In this document: positions 7,638 through 14,035 of the stretch, one piece after another
Layout: the number at the start of each line of letters is the position of its first letter
Position numbering within the stretch: the stretch's first letter is position 1
DNA from: Promethearchaeota archaeon
GTDB taxonomy: Archaea > Asgardarchaeota > Lokiarchaeia > Sigynarchaeales > SOKP01
Direction of reading: 5' to 3'
DNA: 15,988 nucleotides
Assembly: GCA_016839845.1 (NCBI GenBank)
Contig: JAEOTL010000443.1
Coordinates: 1 to 15,988 of the forward strand
The notes under the pieces: model-generated
The model's database searches: none
What the model was told of the DNA's origin: nothing
The model's input: only the letters and a program-made list of their open reading frames with translations
Translations under genes and position numbers: made by a program

Positions 7638-9737
7638 TTAAGAGTGTTTTTTACACCAAATAAAATGTGCCTCTTCGATTTTTATTTTTTCCGTTGATTT
7701 ATACTCACATTCTTCTGTTCGAGCCTCAGATGAACATCGAGGGTTGAACGGGCATCCCGATGGAGGATTTATTGGACTAGGAACTTCACCCTCTATAACA
7801 AAACTAATATCTTGTTTGTAAGGATCAATTTCAGATCTTGAAGCAAGAAGAGCTTGAGTATAAGGATGTGAGGGATTGGTGAAAATTTGGCTAGTATTTC
7901 CAATCTCAACAAACTTACCAAGATACATAACCGCGACACGTTCAGCAATATGGCTTACTACAGCTAAGTTGTGTGTAATAAATAAAAAACCATAACCATA
8001 GGTTTTTTGTAAGTTCTTGAGTAAATTAAGGATTTGGGCTTGTACAGATACATCAAGAGCAGATGTAGGTTCATCCAGAATTATCAGCTCTGGGTTACAC
8101 GCTAATGCTCTTGCGATAATAATTCTTTGTTTTTGTCCTCCTGAAAATTCATGGGGATATCGGTCTAAATGTTCTCGTTTCAAAGAAACCTCTTCCATTA
8201 GTCTCAACACTTGCTTTCTAAGTTCCTTTTTTTTAGTAATCCCAAGCAAATTTCTTAGTGGCTCGCTAATTATATCAACCACCTTCATGCGTGGATTTAA
8301 AGATGCATCGGGATCTTGGAAAACAATCTGAATTTTTTGTCTTAAATTAGAGTTATATACTTCAGGGATGGGTTCACTGTTAAAATAGATAGTTCCCTCT
8401 TCTTTTTTGACTAAACCCAAAATTGCTTTAGCCACTGTTGTTTTACCACACCCACTTTCTCCTACTAAGCCAATTGTTTCCCATGTTTTTATATCAAACG
8501 AAATCCCATCAACAGCTTTTACAGCACCGATTTGTCTTTTAAGAAATCCTCCGATAAGAGGATAATGAACTTTAAGATTCTCAACTTGCAAGATAATTTT
8601 ACCTTTTTTAAGAACTGTCAGTTTTCTAATTTTTTGAAATGAAATGGTTGTATAGGAAATAGTTTTAAGGATAAATCCACTAATAATTGAATAAATTAAA
8701 CTCCCAACTATGACAGAGATGAAATTATCAGCAAAGGCTTCATGTTGAGTGAAAAAGGTATTAGTTATGTAAATTAATCCCGGTAATATGCTGATTAAGG
8801 CAATTAACCTTTGGAAACCAATTAGTTGTATTTTGTCACCCCAATAGACAAAAATTATGGTGAACCCTAATATGATCGTCACAGAAATAAAAAAAATTAG
8901 TACTGATCCTCCCATATCTTCAAAGTTATTAAGAATGAGGAAAAAAACTAAGCTAACATTTATTAAAATAAATATTACCCCTATTATTGATTGAGAAATG
9001 CTTGTAGATTCTAAGGATTCTCTTAAATCTCTGTAAAAAACAGTTTTAGAAACACTCACCCCTATTAATATATTTATAAGAGTGATAATAAGGAAAATGA
9101 AAATTAGATTATCACTCAAGAAGTAAAGCAATATGATGAAAAGAGGTATATCAATAATCAACCATAATAAATTTATTAGTATTGCTGTTGTTAGTGGATT
9201 ATTCCATGTGTTTTTTTTTACGCTCGATCTCAAACTCAGAGTTCCTATAATAAATCCAATTAACGGGAAAATTATGATTAAAAATATTCCCCTCCCAGAT
9301 GGTGAGAAATACTCTTGCATATGAGACCCAAAATTAGCACCTAACCCAAATATTAGACTTAAGTTCACTGACACAAGAGAAATGACTGCTAGAATCGCAA
9401 TCATAAAAAATAAAGATTCTTCAAATTTTTTTGATAATCTTCTTTTAATGATAATTGAGCCAATAAACAAATCAATGCCAAAAATAGGTATATTGTAAAA
9501 AAGATTATATTCAAAAAAGTAAATAAAGAAGATTTCGAGAAAAATATTTATTATAAACCAAATCAAATTAATCGAAACTATATCTTTAATTGAACATTCC
9601 CAATTTTTATTTTTTGTATACCACTTAGTGAATAAAATTCCTCCTAGGAGTGATATTCCAGAAATTAAACAAGTTATTATAACCAAATTCACAATATCAG
9701 TATTAAGTAAATTACTTGGAAAATACATTTTAATCAT
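7638..9737 (-). CDS. dppF: DppF/OppF-type ABC transporter ATPase with an N-terminal polytopic membrane domain
   Basis: The product is 699 residues, about twice the usual length of about 330. Residues 1 to about 370 form a hydrophobic domain with roughly ten predicted membrane helices. The ATPase follows: Walker A GESGCGKT (426-433), Q-loop Q474, signature FSGGQKQ (531-537), Walker B LIILDE (551-556) and switch H589. The oligopeptide-family C-terminal extension carries C662, C668, C677 and C695, the pattern seen in DppD/OppD-type ATPases that bind an iron-sulfur cluster. The membrane part holds an internal duplication (about residues 28-130 and 160-265). The ATPase should energise import through DppB/DppC; what the membrane domain does is unknown. 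The start is two bases after the dppD stop. A second ATG at codon 4 (9728) is equally possible, since neither has a strong ribosome-binding site. Confidence 0.88.
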   Translation of the reverse strand: MIKMYFPSNLLNTDIVNLVIITCLISGISLLGGILFTKWYTKNKNWECSIKDIVSINLIWFIINIFLEIFFIYFFEYNLFYNIPIFGIDLFIGSIIIKRRLSKKFEESLFFMIAILAVISLVSVNLSLIFGLGANFGSHMQEYFSPSGRGIFLIIIFPLIGFIIGTLSLRSSVKKNTWNNPLTTAILINLLWLIIDIPLFIILLYFLSDNLIFIFLIITLINILIGVSVSKTVFYRDLRESLESTSISQSIIGVIFILINVSLVFFLILNNFEDMGGSVLIFFISVTIILGFTIIFVYWGDKIQLIGFQRLIALISILPGLIYITNTFFTQHEAFADNFISVIVGSLIYSIISGFILKTISYTTISFQKIRKLTVLKKGKIILQVENLKVHYPLIGGFLKRQIGAVKAVDGISFDIKTWETIGLVGESGCGKTTVAKAILGLVKKEEGTIYFNSEPIPEVYNSNLRQKIQIVFQDPDASLNPRMKVVDIISEPLRNLLGITKKKELRKQVLRLMEEVSLKREHLDRYPHEFSGGQKQRIIIARALACNPELIILDEPTSALDVSVQAQILNLLKNLQKTYGYGFLFITHNLAVVSHIAERVAVMYLGKFVEIGNTSQIFTNPSHPYTQALLASRSEIDPYKQDISFVIEGEVPSPINPPSGCPFNPRCSSEARTEECEYKSTEKIKIEEAHFIWCKKHS

Positions 9738-9739
9738 CT

Positions 9740-11584
9740 TTAATTTATATTTTTTAAATCCTTTTCCACTTTGTTTGTAGTGATATCAGCAAGCTCTTTA
9801 TATTGAGGATCGTAAAGATGGCAAGCAACAAAATAATTAGGTTCAACTTCAATACTTTTTGGGATCTTTGAATCACAGGGTTCGAAACAATATTCACAGC
9901 GAGGATGAAACCTACATCCTGAAGGTGGATAAATCAAATTAGGGACCATTCCCGATATAATTGCCAACTCGTCTTTCTTTTCTTTTACAATAGGTACAGA
10001 TCTTATAAGCCCTCTTGTATAAGGATGAAATGCGTTCGTAAATAACTTACCCACCTTACCATATTCAACTATTTTACCACTATACATTACAGCAACTCGA
10101 TTACACATTTTCGAAATGATTCCCAAATCGTGAGTAATAAAAAGAATCGAAGTATTATACTTATTCTTTAGATCTTTCATTAATTTGAGAATTTGATTCT
10201 GAACAGTCACGTCCAAAGCAGTAGTTGGCTCATCTGCAATTAGGAGCTTAGGGCTGCAAACAAGGGCCATCGCTATTTGAATTCTCTGTCGCATGCCCCC
10301 ACTCAATTCATGAGGATACCGATCAAAAACCTGTTTGGGAGCAGGTATATTTAATTCTCTTAAGATTTCTTGACTCCATTCCCTTGCTACACTGTATATA
10401 CTTTTGTTTTGATTTTTATAAGCCTCAACCAGTAATTCATTTCTTTTATGTAAAAGATATACCTCTGATATCTGATTCCCCACTTTAAATACAGGATTAA
10501 GAGAATTCAGTGGATCTTGAAAGATCATGGTGATTTCACTACCTCTATAGGGTAGAATTTCAATTTCAGTTTTTTTATTCAAGTCTATGTCTCCGAATTT
10601 TATTTTTCCTTTCTCAATTTTTCCAGGAGGGCGGATTAATTGAAGAATTGACAGAGCTGTCACTGATTTTCCGCACCCCGTCTCTCCGACAAGTCCAAGA
10701 ACCTCACCTTCATATATACTGAAGGAAACACCATCTACTGCCCGCACAATACCCTCCTCTGTATAGAAATAGGTGGTAAGATCTTCTACATTCAAAATTA
10801 TTTTTTGCTTAATCCCTGTACTGTCTTGTTTTTTATCAGTTTTCTCTAATTGTAGAGCTAATTGTATTTCGGTCATGCTTTTTTTCGAGGCTTCGGGTCT
10901 AAATTTTAATTTTAGTGAAATGTAAAACGAAAAGAGATATATAACTGTAACCACAGCAATTAATATCCGAATATCTTGAATATATAAATTTAAACCAAAG
11001 AATCTGGTAAGATATAATTCAACTATAATAAGTTGGAGCGACCAGGCAGAAAATGATATCAGACTTCCAGCTATCACTGAATTATGAAGAACCTCTTTTG
11101 AAAGCTGCTTTTCAATTGGAATTATTTTATTAATTAAAATAGTGAGTGAGACATCAATAATAATTGTAAAAAATGCCCATTCAAAGCCGAGTAAAAACAC
11201 ATCGTAATCAGGATTTAAGGGATCTGGGGGGATTAAATGGCCAATATCAATATCTAACAAATCGATTGATAGGAAGATACAAGCAACAACCCAAGATATA
11301 ACGATCATTGATACTCCTCTTTTGATATATTTTTTTGGTGCATGAGTTTCTTGTATTCTTCCATTTGAATACTCTTCTTTTCCTAGTTTGTTAAGAAAAA
11401 CCCTATATAAAGGAAAAAAGATAGTTACGATTATAGCAAAAAAGACAAATTCGATTTGGTCAAAAGTTTCAGGCACCCCTGAGCCGAACGGACGAAAAAA
11501 CGGAATAAAAAATCCTAAAATTCCAAAAATATATCTAAGAGCTAAAACAATACCCAAAACTACTATAATATTAACAGTTATCAC
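9740..11584 (-). CDS. dppD: DppD/OppD-type ABC transporter ATPase with an N-terminal membrane domain (5' end probably incomplete)
   Basis: The product is 614 residues from a GTG at 11584. Residues 1 to about 230 hold about six membrane helices (near 3-28, 44-66, 90-112, 128-152, 168-192 and 204-225), followed by a charged linker. The ATPase shows Walker A GETGCGKS (300-307), Q356, signature LSGGMRQ (427-433), Walker B LLIADE (447-452), H485, and the family cysteines C557, C563, C566, C570 and C588. Family members are usually soluble and about 330 long. No ribosome-binding site precedes the GTG. Upstream, the frame stays open to a TAG near 11627, passing through an 11-A run. The overlapping 56-codon ORF would fuse in frame if that run were one base shorter, so the real protein may begin at 11741. 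It is the partner of DppF in the importer. Confidence 0.87.
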   Translation of the reverse strand: MITVNIIVVLGIVLALRYIFGILGFFIPFFRPFGSGVPETFDQIEFVFFAIIVTIFFPLYRVFLNKLGKEEYSNGRIQETHAPKKYIKRGVSMIVISWVVACIFLSIDLLDIDIGHLIPPDPLNPDYDVFLLGFEWAFFTIIIDVSLTILINKIIPIEKQLSKEVLHNSVIAGSLISFSAWSLQLIIVELYLTRFFGLNLYIQDIRILIAVVTVIYLFSFYISLKLKFRPEASKKSMTEIQLALQLEKTDKKQDSTGIKQKIILNVEDLTTYFYTEEGIVRAVDGVSFSIYEGEVLGLVGETGCGKSVTALSILQLIRPPGKIEKGKIKFGDIDLNKKTEIEILPYRGSEITMIFQDPLNSLNPVFKVGNQISEVYLLHKRNELLVEAYKNQNKSIYSVAREWSQEILRELNIPAPKQVFDRYPHELSGGMRQRIQIAMALVCSPKLLIADEPTTALDVTVQNQILKLMKDLKNKYNTSILFITHDLGIISKMCNRVAVMYSGKIVEYGKVGKLFTNAFHPYTRGLIRSVPIVKEKKDELAIISGMVPNLIYPPSGCRFHPRCEYCFEPCDSKIPKSIEVEPNYFVACHLYDPQYKELADITTNKVEKDLKNIN

Positions 11585-11741
11585 TAATGTTCTTTTTTTT
11601 TTTGGTAATTCCTTTTCCCTCTAATAAAGGTTTAGTAACTATTTTTGCAATGAAAAAGACAATAAGCAGAGAGACAGATGTCTCAATTAATATCATCACA
11701 TAATTTACATAGTATCCAAATTGAAAGAGTAATCCTAACAT
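11571..11741 (-). CDS. Small membrane ORF, probably the displaced N-terminus of DppD
   Basis: This 56-codon frame begins with an ATG one base after the dppC stop codon. A purine-rich AAAAAGG lies ten bases upstream, at the very end of dppC. It encodes one strong membrane helix (about residues 11-34) and then a Lys-rich tail, TKKKK, read from 11 consecutive A residues. It overlaps the start of dppD by 14 bases. As a stand-alone protein it would be a one-helix accessory subunit. Alternatively, a +1 shift or a one-base homopolymer error in the A-run would join it to DppD, and I favour this. Its helix then pairs with the first DppD helix as the first of three helix-loop-helix units. A longer version reading back into dppC, starting at 11789, is unlikely because the ATG at 11741 is well placed. 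Confidence 0.55.
   Translation of the reverse strand: MLGLLFQFGYYVNYVMILIETSVSLLIVFFIAKIVTKPLLEGKGITKKKKNISDNC
11593..11603 (-). repeat. Homopolymer of 11 A (coding strand) at the small ORF / dppD junction
   Basis: Eleven consecutive T on the plus strand (11 A in the coding sense) lie inside the overlap between the open upstream extension of dppD and the 56-codon ORF. The two frames differ by one base here. Runs of this length are prone to polymerase slippage, transcriptional slippage and sequencing indels. Confidence 0.9.
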
Positions 11742-11742
11742 T

Positions 11743-12741
11743 TTATACCATCCTTTTTGTTGTAACACGTAATCTAGGATCGAGTGCATCTCTTAATCCA
11801 TCGCCAATTAACATGAATCCCAAAACCGCAATCAATATGAATAAACCTGGCCAGAAGGCAGCATAATACTGAGAGAATTTGGTTCTAGCAAAATTTATGT
11901 CAGTTCCCCAATCAGGTAAATTTTGGTCACCAAAACCTAAAAAAGCGATCGCTGTAAAACCTAAAATTGCAGCTCCAACACCTCCAAAAAAATTTATAAT
12001 GATAGGTGAAATTGCGTTAGGGATAATATGCTTAAACATAATTTTAAGGCTTTTAGCTCCTCCTGTCTCAGCAGCTTCAATGTAAAGATTTTGCTTTACT
12101 TGGAATACTGATGATCTCATTAATCTGGCAAAAGCGGGTATCGAAAGCATCCCAAAAAGAGCTAAAATAATTGATAATTGCTCACCTATCATTTGTGAAA
12201 AAAGAATGAGCAGAATCAAAGCTGGGAAGATCATTACTAAATCGGCAATACGCATGATCAATGAATCAATCCAACCTCCAAAATAAGCAGAAATTGTCCC
12301 TATTATAATTCCTCCAGCTGCAGCAATCATAATTGTGGTTATTCCAAAAGTAAGCGCGGTTCGGCAGCCCCAAATTAATCTTGCTAGGATATCATACGCA
12401 TATTTAGTTGTTCCTAAGGGATGTTCAAGTGACGGGGGTGTAAAAGGGACTCCTCCGGAAACCCCCTTATCTGTTAAAACCTCTACTGTAAATTTACTTA
12501 ACCAAGGAGCATATATTGCGCAAAAAGCGATAAATATTAACATGATAAAGCCTGAGAGTGTTAAAGGTTTAAGTATACGCCTAAATGATCTTCTTTTTGA
12601 TGTTACCTTCCCTATTTCATATTCAACTCTAGAAAATTCAGGATTACGCCACCCAGGAACTAAATAAAATTTAAGATATCTTTGAATCTTGGTTCTTTGT
12701 TCTGATTCTTCGGGATAAATTTGATTCATTCCATTACTCAT
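11743..12741 (-). CDS. dppC: DppC-type ABC transporter permease
   Basis: The product is 332 residues. It has the N-terminal OppC/DppC region with a first helix at about 60-81, then the hallmark HPLGTT (107-112). A binding-protein-dependent transport core with about five further helices follows. The cytoplasmic EAA loop that docks on the ATPase is at about 220-245 (YIEAAETGGAKS...HIIPNA). The C-terminus is the typical GDGLRDALDPRLR. It forms the translocation pore with DppB in the cytoplasmic membrane. The first 50 residues are a polar, charged extension longer than in many bacterial relatives. The start at 12741 has an AGGTGA site overlapping the dppB stop, which fits translational coupling. 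A second Met at residue 5 is less well placed. Confidence 0.95.
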   Translation of the reverse strand: MSNGMNQIYPEESEQRTKIQRYLKFYLVPGWRNPEFSRVEYEIGKVTSKRRSFRRILKPLTLSGFIMLIFIAFCAIYAPWLSKFTVEVLTDKGVSGGVPFTPPSLEHPLGTTKYAYDILARLIWGCRTALTFGITTIMIAAAGGIIIGTISAYFGGWIDSLIMRIADLVMIFPALILLILFSQMIGEQLSIILALFGMLSIPAFARLMRSSVFQVKQNLYIEAAETGGAKSLKIMFKHIIPNAISPIIINFFGGVGAAILGFTAIAFLGFGDQNLPDWGTDINFARTKFSQYYAAFWPGLFILIAVLGFMLIGDGLRDALDPRLRVTTKRMV

Positions 12742-12750
12742 ACAATATTT

Positions 12751-12756
12751 TCACCT
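12751..12756 (-). promoter_or_regulatory. dppC ribosome-binding site embedded in the dppB stop
   Basis: In the coding sense the last Arg codon and stop of dppB read AGG TGA. This is exactly the archaeal ribosome-binding consensus AGGTGA, and it sits about nine to ten bases before the dppC ATG. The arrangement suggests translational coupling of the two permease subunits. Confidence 0.7.
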
Positions 12757-13818
12757 ATAGCTTATTCTTGGATCGATAATAGTATACATTACATCAGCAA
12801 TTAAAGTACCACTGAGAATAATGAGAGCAGTAAATACTAAAATTCCATTTATTAAGACATAATCACCCAATCTAATAGCGGAAACCATAAAAAATCCCAT
12901 ACCTGTATAACTAAAAACTATTTCTAAGAATAATGCTCCAGTTAATCTAGCAGCAGTACCACCAATAATGAGATTACTTGTAGGGATTAACGCATTTCGA
13001 AGAGCATGTTTATTAATGACCGTCTTTTCTAGGCTACCTTTAGCACGTGCTGTCCTTATATAATCTTTTTCTAAAACTTCTAACATACTCGCTCGAGTTT
13101 GCCTTGTAATACCTGCTAATGAAACGAAAATCATACAAATCATGGGAAGAATTAGATGTAGAATGGTATCTTGCAAAAGCGCTTGATCATTAAACAAAAT
13201 GCTATCAACAATTCGAAATCCCGAGCTAAATGGCCAACTCGGATTAGGATATTGGGAAAAAGATATAGAATTTGGAAATGCAATTTCAAGATTAAGTTCC
13301 CCATAAGTGTAAATTGAAATATAATGACCCACAAAGTATTGTAACATTGTTGCAAGCCAGAAAACTGGAAGACAAGTTCCCAAAATCCCTATTCCTCGAA
13401 TAATTGTATCTTTCGCTTTATCTTTATATTTTGATGAGATTACACCAAGTTTAACCCCAATAATTGGAATAATAAGAATTGGAATAATGACTAATTCAAT
13501 TGTCTTAGGAAATATCTTTCCAATTAGTTGAATCACAGGTTCTCCCTCGGAAACTATATAGGAGGTTCCCCAATCACCTGTAAAAAAATTTTTCATATAG
13601 ATTAATAACTGTGTAAACAAGGGTAAATCATATCCCACTCTTCGTCTCTCTGCTGCAATAATATCTGGGTCGGGTAGGAGCCCCAATTTATTTAAGACAG
13701 GGTCCCCAAACATCATACGTGATAGAAAGAAAGTTATTACTAAGACTAGTACTAACATAGGAATCATAAAGAAAATACGCTTAATAATATAAAATACCAT
13801 ATTCTTCGCTTTTGCCAT
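12751..13818 (-). CDS. dppB: DppB-type ABC transporter permease
   Basis: The product is 355 residues, normal for DppB/OppB. A first membrane helix lies at about residues 8-33. A periplasmic-side loop with the GDWGTSY motif (81-87) is followed by about five core helices. The EAA loop, DYIRTARAKG...HALRNALIP, is at about 252-279. The C-terminus YTIIDPRISYR is typical. It pairs with DppC to form the pore of a peptide/nickel-type (family 5) importer. In archaea such importers carry peptides but also oligosaccharides, so the substrate is open. The ATG at 13818 has a GGTGA site eight bases upstream. This is the first gene of the minus-strand operon and is divergent from the binding protein gene. 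Confidence 0.95.
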   Translation of the reverse strand: MAKAKNMVFYIIKRIFFMIPMLVLVLVITFFLSRMMFGDPVLNKLGLLPDPDIIAAERRRVGYDLPLFTQLLIYMKNFFTGDWGTSYIVSEGEPVIQLIGKIFPKTIELVIIPILIIPIIGVKLGVISSKYKDKAKDTIIRGIGILGTCLPVFWLATMLQYFVGHYISIYTYGELNLEIAFPNSISFSQYPNPSWPFSSGFRIVDSILFNDQALLQDTILHLILPMICMIFVSLAGITRQTRASMLEVLEKDYIRTARAKGSLEKTVINKHALRNALIPTSNLIIGGTAARLTGALFLEIVFSYTGMGFFMVSAIRLGDYVLINGILVFTALIILSGTLIADVMYTIIDPRISYR

Positions 13819-13869
13819 TAAATTTTCACCACACGCAATTATTTACATAAAGGTAAATTAACTCGTTTT

Positions 13870-13886
13870 TAAAATCGATAATTTTA
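13870..13886. promoter_or_regulatory. Dyad TAAAAT-5-ATTTTA upstream of dppB
   Basis: A perfect six-base inverted repeat with a five-base spacer (CGATA) lies about 52-68 bases before the dppB start, close to where transcription would begin if the element near 13889-13898 is its TATA box. It could be an operator, but in DNA this AT-rich it may be chance. Confidence 0.25.
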
Positions 13887-13888
13887 GT

Positions 13889-13898
13889 GTTATACTTT
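13889..13898 (-). promoter_or_regulatory. Possible TATA box for the dppB operon
   Basis: The minus strand reads AAAGTATAAC about 70-80 bases before the dppB ATG. The match to the archaeal TATA consensus is weak. Its distance mirrors that of the better plus-strand element for the binding-protein gene. No clear BRE is visible. Confidence 0.25.
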
Positions 13899-13902
13899 GT
13901 GG

Positions 13903-13919
13903 AATAATTCTAAATTATT
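13903..13919. promoter_or_regulatory. Dyad AATAATT-3-AATTATT between the divergent promoters
   Basis: A perfect seven-base inverted repeat with the spacer CTA lies between the two candidate TATA elements of the divergent importer genes. A dimeric regulator bound here could control both directions. Local AT content makes coincidence quite possible. Confidence 0.3.
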
Positions 13920-13951
13920 GCTTGGTTTTACTCATTTTTTAATACAAAATC

Positions 13952-13960
13952 TTTATATAA
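13952..13960 (+). promoter_or_regulatory. Candidate archaeal TATA box for the binding-protein gene
   Basis: TTTATATAA fits the archaeal TATA consensus and lies about 76 bases before the ATG at 14036. This predicts a transcript start near 13983 and a leader of about 50 bases. An imperfect inverted repeat (AAGTTAT at 13962-13968, ATAACTT at 13994-14000) flanks the predicted start. Confidence 0.45.
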
Positions 13961-14035
13961 TAAGTTATCAGTATTTCTCATAAATAATTTATCATAACTT
14001 TGAAAAACTAATTGAAAATAGCGTGAAAAATATTG

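Noticed and set aside
8017..8331. Plus-strand 104-codon frame opposite dppF
   Set aside because: It lies fully inside the ATPase region of dppF, antisense to conserved motifs, with no recognisable protein features.
12335..12667. Plus-strand 110-codon frame opposite dppC
   Set aside because: It is antisense to a well-conserved permease and has no plausible start context; it is a shadow of the real gene.
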